This document shows, piece after piece, positions 36,217 to 46,462 of a DNA stretch of 64,000 bases. Position 1 is the first letter of the stretch. Each line of letters begins with the position of its first letter. Under the pieces are notes generated by a model. That model was not told where the DNA came from and searched no databases. It saw only the letters and a list, made by a program, of their open reading frames with translations. The stretch is from ECT2AJA-044 sp965262845 (GTDB taxonomy: Bacteria > Bacteroidota > Bacteroidia > Flavobacteriales > ECT2AJA-044): NCBI GenBank assembly GCA_965262845.1, contig CBDHFX010000002.1:1674001-1738000 (forward strand). The letters are read 5' to 3'. Position numbers and translations under genes: made by a program.

Positions 36217-38679
36217 ATGCAGAAATTCATTTCGACTGCGGTGTTCCTCTTCCTCTGTGCCTACAGCACGATGGGCCAGGAACCCATCACCACCATTCAG
36301 GGGCGCGTTATTGATGCACAAACCCGGCAAGGCCTGTCCGGTGCCTCAGTTACGTGGGCCGGTGAAGGTTCGGACAACGGCGTCTCAAGCGATGCCCAGG
36401 GCTATTTTGAGGTTTCGTTGCCCCGCGTTCGGTACGTCCAGCTCACCATACGGTTCATCGGCTACCGGGAGAACACGATCGAAGTCGTTCCCGACGCTCC
36501 GGTAAAATCGGTCACGGTCGCCATGGAACGCCAGGCTGAGGAAATTTCCGAGGTGGTCGTGGAGGCCCTACGGGCCGATGAGGACGCACCGCTAGCATAC
36601 GAAAACCTGAGCCGCGAAGAACTGGAAAAAGGCAACCTTGGACAGGATCTGCCCGTTTTGCTTGACGGAACCACCAACATGGTTACCAGCTCTGATGCAG
36701 GGGCAGGGATCGGATATACGAACATGCGCATCCGCGGATCCGATCAGACCCGGATCAACGTAACGGTAAACGGGATCCCGATCAACGATTCCGAATCGCA
36801 AGGTGTTTTTTGGGTGAATATGCCGGATCTGGCTACAAGCGCTTCAAGCATCCAGCTCCAGCGCGGAGTCGGAACCTCCACCAACGGTGCTGCGGCCTTC
36901 GGAGCCACGGTGAACATGAATACCGATGCCTTCAATACCCATCCCTATGCCCATATCGCCCTCGCGGGCGGAAGCTTCAACACCTTCAAACGCAATGTGC
37001 AGTTCGGCACCGGATCAATGGGCGATCATTTTATCCTGGAAGGACGCCTGTCTCAGATCACCTCGGACGGATACATTGACCGGGCCGGCAGCAACCTGCG
37101 CAGCTACTACTTCAGCGGCGCCCACTACGGAAACAATTCCACCTTGAAGTTCATCATGTTCTCGGGTCGTGAACGTACCTATCAAAGCTGGTGGGGAACT
37201 CCTCAGAGCCGCCTGGAAAACGACTCCTCCGGTATGCTCAATCACGCCGCTAACAACGGACTCAGCCCAACCCAAACGGACAACCTGCTCAACAGCGGCC
37301 GTACCTATAACTACTATGAGTACGACGACCAGGTCGATGATTACGGGCAGGATCATTACCAGCTTCACTTCACGCAACGCCTGAGCAAGTCCTTTAAGGC
37401 CCGGGCTGCCCTGCACTACACCAGAGGAGCAGGGTACTTTGAGGAATACCGGGACAATGAGGACTATGCGGCGTACGGGCTCAATGATCACGCCGCAGGC
37501 GGAGACACCCTTTATTCAACCGACCTCGTGCGCCGACGCTGGCTCGACAATGACTTCTATGGAGTCACCTTTTCGATGGATCATCAGAAGCGCGGCCTGG
37601 GTGTGACCGTCGGTGGGGCCTGGAATCAGTACGACGGACGGCACTACGGCGAAATTATTTGGATGCAGCATGCCTTTACAACGCCAAAGGATTATCGCTA
37701 CTACGAAGGGGAGGCCGTAAAGACAGATGGAAATATGTATGTGAAGACGACCTGCGACTGGCGATCGTTCCGCTTTTTTGCAGATCTACAATTCCGCGGC
37801 ATCACTTATCGGACCAGGGGGACCAACAACGACCTGAAGGCCTACGATATAGATGAGACCTTCGCTTTTTTTAACCCGAAATTCGGGCTGACCTACTTTT
37901 TGGGGAACCGGCAACAGGTGTATGCCAGCTTTGCGCAGGCCCGGCGCGAACCGGTGCGGAGCGATTTTATCGATGCCCCGGGCGGGCAGCTCCCGACCGC
38001 AGAGGAACTCAATGATTACGAATTCGGATACCGCTTTCGGGGGCAAAAACTGGCTTTCGAGGCTAATGGCTACTATATGGACTATACCGATCAATTGATC
38101 GTGACGGGCGAGCTGAACGACGTTGGGGCCTCGGTCCGAACCAATGTCCCCGGGAGTTATCGCGCCGGGATCGAGCTGAAAGCGCGTTATGCCCTCACGG
38201 GCCGATGGGTCCTGGGAGGGAATTGGGCGCTGAGCCGGAACAGGATCCGGACTTTTGAGGAAACGCTGTACGATTACACGGACGGCGGATATGAGGTGAT
38301 CGTGAATGAGTACAAGGATACAGACATCGCACTGAGCCCAAATTCGGTCGGTGCCATTTTTGTGGAGCATCATCCGGCAGATCGCGCCATGCTGCGCCTG
38401 CAGGGAAAGTACGTGGGGCAGCAGTATCTGGACAACACGTCGAATGAGGATCGGATCATTGGATCGTTCTTCGTAGCTGACCTGATCGCGGGTTATACCA
38501 TCGTGCCGCGAGGCACAAAGGGAATGGACCTGCAGTTGAAGATCAACAACCTGTTCAACACCCTGTACAGCTCGTTCGGATACACGTATAGCTATGTATA
38601 CGGCGATTTGATCACGGAAAATTTTTACTATCCGCAAGCGACGATCAACTTCCTCGGGCAGGTAACGATACGGCTGTGA
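36217..38679 (+). CDS. TonB-dependent receptor, predicted thiamine/thiamine-precursor transporter
   Basis: 820 residues. Signal peptide (cleavage after STMGQ), CarboxypepD_reg-like domain (QGRVIDAQTRQGLSGASV, about 28-110), plug domain with NMRIRGSDQTRINVTVNGIP, then a 22-strand-type barrel ending TINFLGQVTIRL. The specificity is inferred from the TPP riboswitch in its leader, not from the protein itself. Riboswitch-linked TonB receptors for thiamine are known in Bacteroidota. No thi biosynthesis gene or inner-membrane thiamine transporter is adjacent, and the neighbouring ribF is on the opposite strand. Confidence 0.9.
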   Translation: MQKFISTAVFLFLCAYSTMGQEPITTIQGRVIDAQTRQGLSGASVTWAGEGSDNGVSSDAQGYFEVSLPRVRYVQLTIRFIGYRENTIEVVPDAPVKSVTVAMERQAEEISEVVVEALRADEDAPLAYENLSREELEKGNLGQDLPVLLDGTTNMVTSSDAGAGIGYTNMRIRGSDQTRINVTVNGIPINDSESQGVFWVNMPDLATSASSIQLQRGVGTSTNGAAAFGATVNMNTDAFNTHPYAHIALAGGSFNTFKRNVQFGTGSMGDHFILEGRLSQITSDGYIDRAGSNLRSYYFSGAHYGNNSTLKFIMFSGRERTYQSWWGTPQSRLENDSSGMLNHAANNGLSPTQTDNLLNSGRTYNYYEYDDQVDDYGQDHYQLHFTQRLSKSFKARAALHYTRGAGYFEEYRDNEDYAAYGLNDHAAGGDTLYSTDLVRRRWLDNDFYGVTFSMDHQKRGLGVTVGGAWNQYDGRHYGEIIWMQHAFTTPKDYRYYEGEAVKTDGNMYVKTTCDWRSFRFFADLQFRGITYRTRGTNNDLKAYDIDETFAFFNPKFGLTYFLGNRQQVYASFAQARREPVRSDFIDAPGGQLPTAEELNDYEFGYRFRGQKLAFEANGYYMDYTDQLIVTGELNDVGASVRTNVPGSYRAGIELKARYALTGRWVLGGNWALSRNRIRTFEETLYDYTDGGYEVIVNEYKDTDIALSPNSVGAIFVEHHPADRAMLRLQGKYVGQQYLDNTSNEDRIIGSFFVADLIAGYTIVPRGTKGMDLQLKINNLFNTLYSSFGYTYSYVYGDLITENFYYPQATINFLGQVTIRL

Positions 38680-38708
38680 GGCAAAAGCAGAGGTGGTTTC
38701 GGACCGGA

Positions 38709-39632
38709 TCAGACAAGGGCCTTGAGAGCAGACTCACGATCGAGCCGTAACTGCTCTTTCAGTTCATTGAGCGATCCGAACTTTTGTTCGTCCCGCAGGC
38801 GGCGAACAAAGCGCAGGGTGATGTCCTGGTCGTAGAGGTCCCGGTCGAACCCGAAAAGATGTGCCTCGATCTGGCGATCCTGACCCGAGACGGTCGGACG
38901 CTTGCCAATGTTGCTCATGCCCCTGTACCATTCGCCACGCACCAGCACCTGAACGGCATAAACACCATCAGCCGGGATCAATTTATATTTTTCGGGCACT
39001 TCAATGTTCGCAGTGGGAAATTCGATGGTCCGTCCCAGGGTGGCACCACGGACGACCTTTCCGGTGAGTTCATATACCGAGCCAAGGTAGTTGCTGGCCA
39101 AAGATACATCACCCTCCAGTAAGGCATTCCGGATCTTGGTGGAACTCACGTTTACATTGTCAAGCACCTGCACCGGGATCTCTTCAACATCGAAGTGATA
39201 GGTATGACCATACATCTGCAGATCTTTGAAACCACCCTCCCGGTTTCGGCCAAAGTGGTGGTCATGCCCGATCACGAGCTTTCTGGTCCCGATCCGGTTT
39301 ACGAGGATGTCACGCACATATTCCAGCGCGGTCAGGCGACTGAACTGTTTGGTAAAGGGATGGACGATCAGGTGGTCAATCCCCGCTTTGGCCAGCAGAG
39401 CCTCTTTCTCTCGTTGCGTATTGATCAGTCGAAGATCCCGATCGTCGAACAGGACCATCCGCGGATGAGGCCAAAAAGTAAGCAATACCGTTTCTCCTCC
39501 GGCAGTCCGGGCCAGGTCGCTAAGCTGTTGAATGATGCGCCGGTGCCCCACATGAACACCGTCGAAGGTCCCCGTGGTGACCACCGCGTTCCCAAGGGCC
39601 GGAAAATTGTCAATGGAAGAGTAGATCTTCAA
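38709..39632 (-). CDS. ribF: Bifunctional riboflavin kinase / FAD synthetase
   Basis: Makes FMN and then FAD from riboflavin. About 308 residues from a TTG at 39632 (giving MKIYSSIDNFP, like relatives); a second TTG at 39653 adds seven residues. The N-terminal adenylyltransferase half has TGTFDGVHVGHRRII (the H-x-G-H motif) and SSTKIRNALLEGDV. The C-terminal kinase half has GRTIEFPTANIEVPEKYKLIPADGVYAV. No FMN riboswitch is seen. Confidence 0.95.
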   Translation of the reverse strand: MKIYSSIDNFPALGNAVVTTGTFDGVHVGHRRIIQQLSDLARTAGGETVLLTFWPHPRMVLFDDRDLRLINTQREKEALLAKAGIDHLIVHPFTKQFSRLTALEYVRDILVNRIGTRKLVIGHDHHFGRNREGGFKDLQMYGHTYHFDVEEIPVQVLDNVNVSSTKIRNALLEGDVSLASNYLGSVYELTGKVVRGATLGRTIEFPTANIEVPEKYKLIPADGVYAVQVLVRGEWYRGMSNIGKRPTVSGQDRQIEAHLFGFDRDLYDQDITLRFVRRLRDEQKFGSLNELKEQLRLDRESALKALV

Positions 39633-39710
39633 GTATCGCGCTGTTTTACACAAGTAAAATTAGAAATAAAAAGGACCCTTTCGGACACCATTCCAAACGA
39701 AATTAAAACG

Positions 39711-39718
39711 TACTTTTG
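39711..39718 (+). promoter_or_regulatory. -7 box of atpDC
   Basis: TACTTTTG matches TAnnTTTG exactly, 44 bp before the atpD ATG; no clear -33 TTG. Confidence 0.4.
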
Positions 39719-39762
39719 CCCCCGGAAAATGCAGCCTTTTTCTTTAATCCAATCAATTGGCT

Positions 39763-41271
<1,509 letters not shown>

Positions 41272-41283
41272 GGAGAAACGCTG

Positions 41284-41601
41284 ATGCAATTGGAGATCAT
41301 CACACCGGAAGAAAAAGTGTATAGCGGAGAGGCCGATAGGGTAACTTTTCCGGGGGTGGACGGTAGCTTTCAGGTCCTGAACGACCACGCACCAATCATT
41401 TCGACCCTCGCAGCCGGAAACATCCGGATCCTGGAAGCAGATGGAGTAAAAGACCATATTGACGAGGTGTCAGACAAGCTGAAACGCAGCACCGCCAACG
41501 ATCGCGAGTTGCTGCTGCCCGTGAATGGCGGTGTGATGGAAGTGCGGGATAATAAGGTCATGGTATTGACCGAACAACCGACCGACCTGAACAAGCATTG
41601 A
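41284..41601 (+). CDS. atpC: ATP synthase F1 subunit epsilon (short form)
   Basis: 105 residues, 12 bp after atpD. The N-terminal beta-sandwich is clear (MQLEIITPEEKVYSGEADRVTFPG, GSFQVLNDHAPIISTLAAG, VNGGVMEVRDNKVMVLTE). The C-terminal two-helix domain, which inhibits ATP hydrolysis in many bacteria, is absent: the protein ends soon after the sandwich. An insertion of about 25 residues rich in Asp, Lys and Glu (near DGVKDHIDEVSDKLKR) interrupts the sandwich. Short epsilons are common in Bacteroidota. Confidence 0.9.
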   Translation: MQLEIITPEEKVYSGEADRVTFPGVDGSFQVLNDHAPIISTLAAGNIRILEADGVKDHIDEVSDKLKRSTANDRELLLPVNGGVMEVRDNKVMVLTEQPTDLNKH

Positions 41602-41672
41602 ACCAACTCATCTGAGCAGGGCAATGGTGTAATGCTCCTTTCATTGTTAGCCAAAAGATAGGGAAGTACCTC

Positions 41673-41697
41673 AGAGGTCCCCCCCGGGGGCATCTCT
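41673..41697. terminator. Possible bidirectional terminator between atpC and a convergent gene
   Basis: A G/C-rich palindrome (CCCCC C GGGGG) is enclosed by AGAG/CTCT between the convergent atpC and T9SS genes. It lacks a clear T-tract on the plus side. Confidence 0.3.
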
Positions 41698-42599
41698 TAT
41701 TTCCTTTCTATTTTTTTCCGAATAACTCCCTGGTCGGTCTCCATAGACAGCACGTATATTCCATTGTGAAGATGGGAAATATCTATTTGATCATAGTTGT
41801 TTTTGCAGATAAATACCGTCTCCCCCATAAGATTGAGAATGCGTAGGGAAAGGATTTCCAAATGACCTTTCTTTTTAATGTTTATGATCCCATAAGATGG
41901 ATTGGGGTAAATGGAAACATATTCATTTAAGGCGTTTTCAGCCATTCCAATGGGATGAACGGTTATCTGATAGAATGGGCCACCCGCATCACTGCACCCA
42001 AAATGATCCGTAATGGTTACATAGTACTTTACAGATGAGTCGGGCTTAGCCCAAAAGCCGGAACATGTTGTGGAGTCCTTCAGCCCCCGATCAGGCCGCC
42101 ATAAGCATGTTATCAAACTATCAAGCGGTACTTGTACTGGCATATATGTTTGTGGTAGAACATCCAGACCATGGTTCAGGTACAGCGAGTCCCCCTCGTT
42201 AATATCAAAGGTGTAATAGTATAAAAAGTGTGTAAAATTGGAAAAGGTCACCATGCAACTATCTGCACAGGTATTTCCAATGGAATCTGTGACATTTAAG
42301 TAAAAGATAATGGTATCATACAACGATCGATCTATCACAAAAGGATTTGCTGCCGTCGTATCATTAAGTAGGTCAGAAGCTTTAATACCCGGAAACCACT
42401 GAATGGGTTTTATGCTCCAGGAATATGCGTATGGAGGAATGCCAAGGCTTGCTGTTGGGTTACCGCCAAGTTGTAAAAAAGCAGTTGAATCATTGGGGCA
42501 GCTGTGCTGATCAGGACCCGCATTGGCCGTACACTGGGCCATGCTGAACTGCTGAACAAAACCGATAAGCACGAAGGTTAACAGATACTTCATTGCCAA
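41697..42599 (-). CDS. Small secreted PKD-like protein with T9SS type A sorting domain (copy 1)
   Basis: 300 residues: signal peptide ending FSMAQ, then a SprB/PKD-like region (CTANAGPDQHSCPNDSTAF, PYAYSWSIKP, TIIFYLNVTDSIGNTC, YYVTITDHFGC) and a typical T9SS type A C-terminal domain (VSIYPNPSYGIINIKK, LRILNLMGETVF, ISHLHNGIYVLSM). It should be exported through the outer membrane and anchored or released at the surface. It is 55 bp downstream of the subtilase-like gene copy 1. Its paralogue at 45521 has similar ends but a diverged middle. Confidence 0.85.
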   Translation of the reverse strand: MAMKYLLTFVLIGFVQQFSMAQCTANAGPDQHSCPNDSTAFLQLGGNPTASLGIPPYAYSWSIKPIQWFPGIKASDLLNDTTAANPFVIDRSLYDTIIFYLNVTDSIGNTCADSCMVTFSNFTHFLYYYTFDINEGDSLYLNHGLDVLPQTYMPVQVPLDSLITCLWRPDRGLKDSTTCSGFWAKPDSSVKYYVTITDHFGCSDAGGPFYQITVHPIGMAENALNEYVSIYPNPSYGIINIKKKGHLEILSLRILNLMGETVFICKNNYDQIDISHLHNGIYVLSMETDQGVIRKKIERK

Positions 42600-42654
42600 A
42601 AAAGATTAACCGTTAAATTGAACCGGCTCATTTTGGTGAGCGTAGCTAAAAAAA

Positions 42655-45468
42655 TTATTGAATGATCCATGATCTCGCATCTACAGCCTGACCATTTGCA
42701 ATGAGGATCATATTGTAAACACCAGGCGCGTAATGGGTTACATCAATATCCGTTTGCTTACTATCAGGCGTTAACAGATAGTTGTTATTAACAGTGCCAA
42801 AGCCGTTTAGCACCATTAAGTAGGCACTGCCTGCCCCCTCAATCTCGTAGGTAACCGTTGCACTTGCAATAGTGGGATTGGGAACAATATCTTCCAGCCA
42901 ATATGACTGTACTTCAATGACCACCTCGTCATAATCCTTGAATCCATCCGTATCTGTCATAACCTCCAGCTTATAGGTGGTGGTTATTTCAGGAGAAACC
43001 ATAGTGTCCCTTCCTGAGTATATTAAATGACCTTCCGGATCGTACCAATTGTAAATGGCTGGCTCACTTATGTCAAGGGCATTAACCTCTGTACTGTCGT
43101 TTTTCCTTATGGTCTGATCCGCCCCTGCATCGGCATTAAAGAGAGCTCTTGGAGATTTGCGAATAACAAAATGCACCGCACCTGTTATATCGTTTTCTGC
43201 ACCCGAATAGCGCTGGGCAACACGGTAATGATATTCCTCTTCCGATGTCAGCTCATCCATCAGAAAATTAAAGCCGATATAGAGCGGTATGCGAACTCCT
43301 GATCCAAACAGTACGTTTTCCAACGAAACACTATCTCCCTGTACCACGAACTCCCGGTCTCCAACAACCTTTAGCTCCGGGTGTTGCCCAACGGCACTCC
43401 CGATTATTTGCCAGCCTGCTTCATCGGTAAAAATATGAACTTCGGCTTCTGCAGCTACAGAATGAGTATGTTCATCTGAGGCCATTTCAAAAGTCAGGTC
43501 AAAACGGGCAGGCTGCCCTGAGGCATTGCCCACATACATAAACCGGCCATGTGGCCTTTTTATACCGTCAATAACGGGCAGTTGCATGCCCGGATGAATA
43601 TCAACAACTGTTACATTCCTCAGGGCAATGTTATTGTTTTCAAACACGTCCTGCTCAAGATGATTGGGATAAACCGTTATCGCATCGGTACTGATGCCCT
43701 CAATACGGGCTAACAGGCACGAGGCCCAGTTGCTATGCACATAGGGGTTTAGGATAGTCCACTGAAACTCAAAGACCTCACTGTTCCCCGGACCTATGTT
43801 GGGCAGGGCTACAGAATCAATTACGTTACCAACCGTTGGCTGTGTACCGTCCCAGTTTTGGGGCCAGCTCGATATGGATGAGGCCTTTGTCCAGTAAAGT
43901 ACCAGGTTTCCTGCACCATAGCTCGAATCACAACTCTTGTTCCAGACCCGAACATATACGTAAACCGGTTGTGTTGAGCTGTATTCGGGTTCCTGGTGTA
44001 TGAAATTTGTAAAGCCATCAGCCTGGTTCCTTACCCATATATCAGGGCTTTTGTCAAACCACCAGCCCCAGGCATAGCTTCCGGGATAACCAAAATCTTC
44101 CGGGCGGTCCTTTATGTACAGGTCCAGGCTGGCACTGTATGCTCCCTGAGCCGCTTTAACCGCTTTGTAGGCATTTAAGCGGCCCGTACCGATTTCCCCC
44201 GGAAAATCGGATGCATCTGCTATGGGATCGGTTGTGTTCTTTAAAAGGTCCTGTACCCAGTTGGAATTAAGGCAGGGGTTGACAGACTTCATAAGAGCTG
44301 CTGTTCCTGCCGTGATCGGGCTGGCAAAAGAGGTTCCTTTATTATCGCCATAGTAGGGCCAATTGATAATATTTCCGGTTGTATCGAGTGTATGAGAACC
44401 GGCCATTATCTCGTGTCCCGGCGCACACAGATCTACCTGTGGGTAATGGCTATGATAATGCTCCGACGTATCTGCAGGATCAAAACGGTCGTACTTATCG
44501 GTACCCGAAACCACAATAACCCGATCGTCTTCCACACCGCTGAATGGATACAGGGGCACGTGAGCGTAGGCCGGGTCTATCATATCCCAGCCATTCCCCG
44601 CTCCCCGTATAACAATGGTACCATTGTCAAGCACCTCCTTTTCTACGTTTTTCCAGGTAGCAGTATACCACGCAGCAGTATCCGGTTTATACCAAGACAG
44701 ATTGATTACCTCCACGTTGTGAACAGTACTAGCTTCTAATAAAATCAGCATACTTTTCCATTTGGAATACAGAATACCTGAGTTATATCCAACAGAGGCC
44801 AGTTGTCCAGTAGGGGACGAACCGCTATCAGCCGTTTCACCTGCCATTAAGGTAGCAACAGCAGTACCATGTGCCGCCCATTTTTCGAGTGGTTGTTTTG
44901 TTGTATCTCCATCCCAAAAGTCATAATTGGGGTTAAGCTTTGTCAACAGATCAGGATGTGTCAGATCCGTTGATTCGCCATGATAGATCTGGATGGAAGT
45001 ATCGCTTGTTGTGATATCCCAGGCCTTGTCTGCCTCTATGCTCCGTAAATACCATAACCAGTCATTTGACGTGTCGTTATCAAGCATCAGCTGCCACATG
45101 TAGTCTGCTGGGTTAGCCAGATCATGCGTTGTCAGAACCGGCACCTTCTCAATGAGCGTGAATAAAGGGTTTTCATGGTTTATTGCCGTTAAAGCACTAA
45201 AAAGAGAATCTTCATGGAAGGCAGTATTTAGCTCAAACACCCGCCTCAGTTCCTCACTCCTGGCAAAGTGCATGGGCTGGGTTATTTCACTAACCCCAAA
45301 ATCAGACAACACCTGGTTAAAATCTGCATTTGACGATGCTACCCCATCCAGTGGAATAATAGCCGGATCCATTACTGTTACCCAAACCTTGCCGGAATGA
45401 TACGTTTGGGACAGCAATACGCTTGGGAGCATACTGGTAGTCATTAGTGTGATCAATAAGGCTCTCAT
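42655..45468 (-). CDS. Subtilase-like (S8) secreted protein with T9SS sorting domain (copy 1)
   Basis: 937 residues with a signal peptide (LPSVLLSQ). The S8 fold is evident: His in AAHGTAVATLMAG, oxyanion Asn in IVIRGAGNGWD, Ser in KGTSFASPITAGTAAL. The catalytic Asp is not where it should be: the strand that normally reads V-x-V-x-D-x-G is IQIYHGESTDLTHPDL. After the protease-like domain come long beta-rich regions, a PKD-like segment near ADAGADQTIRKNDS and a T9SS C-terminal domain (EDIVPNPTIASATVTY ... APGVYNMILIANGQ). It may be a pseudoprotease or use a different acid. Confidence 0.85.
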   Translation of the reverse strand: MRALLITLMTTSMLPSVLLSQTYHSGKVWVTVMDPAIIPLDGVASSNADFNQVLSDFGVSEITQPMHFARSEELRRVFELNTAFHEDSLFSALTAINHENPLFTLIEKVPVLTTHDLANPADYMWQLMLDNDTSNDWLWYLRSIEADKAWDITTSDTSIQIYHGESTDLTHPDLLTKLNPNYDFWDGDTTKQPLEKWAAHGTAVATLMAGETADSGSSPTGQLASVGYNSGILYSKWKSMLILLEASTVHNVEVINLSWYKPDTAAWYTATWKNVEKEVLDNGTIVIRGAGNGWDMIDPAYAHVPLYPFSGVEDDRVIVVSGTDKYDRFDPADTSEHYHSHYPQVDLCAPGHEIMAGSHTLDTTGNIINWPYYGDNKGTSFASPITAGTAALMKSVNPCLNSNWVQDLLKNTTDPIADASDFPGEIGTGRLNAYKAVKAAQGAYSASLDLYIKDRPEDFGYPGSYAWGWWFDKSPDIWVRNQADGFTNFIHQEPEYSSTQPVYVYVRVWNKSCDSSYGAGNLVLYWTKASSISSWPQNWDGTQPTVGNVIDSVALPNIGPGNSEVFEFQWTILNPYVHSNWASCLLARIEGISTDAITVYPNHLEQDVFENNNIALRNVTVVDIHPGMQLPVIDGIKRPHGRFMYVGNASGQPARFDLTFEMASDEHTHSVAAEAEVHIFTDEAGWQIIGSAVGQHPELKVVGDREFVVQGDSVSLENVLFGSGVRIPLYIGFNFLMDELTSEEEYHYRVAQRYSGAENDITGAVHFVIRKSPRALFNADAGADQTIRKNDSTEVNALDISEPAIYNWYDPEGHLIYSGRDTMVSPEITTTYKLEVMTDTDGFKDYDEVVIEVQSYWLEDIVPNPTIASATVTYEIEGAGSAYLMVLNGFGTVNNNYLLTPDSKQTDIDVTHYAPGVYNMILIANGQAVDARSWIIQ
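43157..44341. repeat. Near-identical tract, copy 1 (partner 46965-48149)
   Basis: This 1185-bp tract is repeated at a constant offset of 3808 bp. Reading the two side by side I saw only two differences, at 43388 and 43785, both changing an amino acid (Gly/Glu and Asn/Asp). Identity drops sharply on both sides. Confidence 0.85.
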
Positions 45469-45496
45469 ATTTCTGATATATTGTAAACTGCTTGCA

Positions 45497-45504
45497 CAAA
45501 TATA
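45497..45504 (-). promoter_or_regulatory. -7 box of subtilase copy 1
   Basis: On the minus strand TATATTTG matches TAnnTTTG, 29 bp before the ATG at 45468. No -33 TTG is evident. Confidence 0.35.
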
Positions 45505-45520
45505 AATATAAATTTAAGGG

Positions 45521-46402
45521 TCATAAGCCTTTTTCCATTTTTTTTCGAATAACTCCCTGGTCGGTCTCCATAGATAGCACGTATATTCCATTGTAAAGAT
45601 GGGAAATATCTATTTGATCATAGTTGTTTTTGCAGATAAATACCGTCTCCCCCATAAGATTGGAAATGCGTAGGGAAAGGATTTCCAAATGACCTTCCTT
45701 TTTAATGTTTATGATCCCATCAGATGGATTGGGGTAAATGGAAACATATTCATTTAAGGCGTTTTCAGCCATTCCAATGGGATAAACAATTACAAAATAG
45801 CATGGCGGAATAACCACCTGGCAGTTCAAAGTATCCGTGACGGTTACATAGTAGTTAACAGAGCTATCAGGCTTAGCCCAAAAGCCACTCAATGTGGTTG
45901 AGTCTTTTAACCCACGGTTTGGCTTCCATAAATATGACAGGTTTCCTATACCTCCGTCAACATCTACTCCTCCACTCAGGTAGATAGAGTCGCCAAATTC
46001 AATAACGTACTGCTCAGGACCAAAAAGGTAGTTAAAGTTGGAAAAGATGACGGTGCAGCTATCTGCACAGGTGTTTCCAATGGAATCCGTGACATTTAAG
46101 TAAAAGGTAATGGTATCATCCGCCCATCTGTTTGTTATAGAGGGGTTAGCCGCCGCCGTATCGCTAAGCACATCAGATGCATAAATAACAGGGGACCCCG
46201 GAGCTCCCTGAACAGGTTCCATGCTCCACGAATATGAGTATGGAGGAACGCCAGGGCTTGCCGTTGGATTACCGCCAAGTTCTACAAAAACAGTTGAATC
46301 ATTGGGGCAGCTGTGCTGATCAGGACCCGCATTGGCCGTACACTGGGCCATGCTGAACTGCTGAACAAAACCGATCAGCACGAAGGTTAACAGATACTTC
46401 AT
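45521..46402 (-). CDS. Small secreted PKD-like protein with T9SS type A sorting domain (copy 2)
   Basis: 293 residues. Signal peptide and first ~50 residues nearly equal copy 1, the central part differs (for example LFGPEQYVIEFGDSIYLSG and VSYLW-like segments instead of the copy 1 sequence), and the sorting domain (VSIYPNPSDGIINIKK) is again nearly identical. It is 60 bp downstream of the second subtilase-like gene, so the pair has the same order and spacing as the first. The central divergence against conserved ends suggests change in the exposed part only. Confidence 0.85.
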   Translation of the reverse strand: MKYLLTFVLIGFVQQFSMAQCTANAGPDQHSCPNDSTVFVELGGNPTASPGVPPYSYSWSMEPVQGAPGSPVIYASDVLSDTAAANPSITNRWADDTITFYLNVTDSIGNTCADSCTVIFSNFNYLFGPEQYVIEFGDSIYLSGGVDVDGGIGNLSYLWKPNRGLKDSTTLSGFWAKPDSSVNYYVTVTDTLNCQVVIPPCYFVIVYPIGMAENALNEYVSIYPNPSDGIINIKKEGHLEILSLRISNLMGETVFICKNNYDQIDISHLYNGIYVLSMETDQGVIRKKMEKGL

Positions 46403-46462
46403 TATAAAAGATCTTTCGCCACAGCACCGAACCTGCTGATTTGGTGGAGCGGAGTTAAAAGA

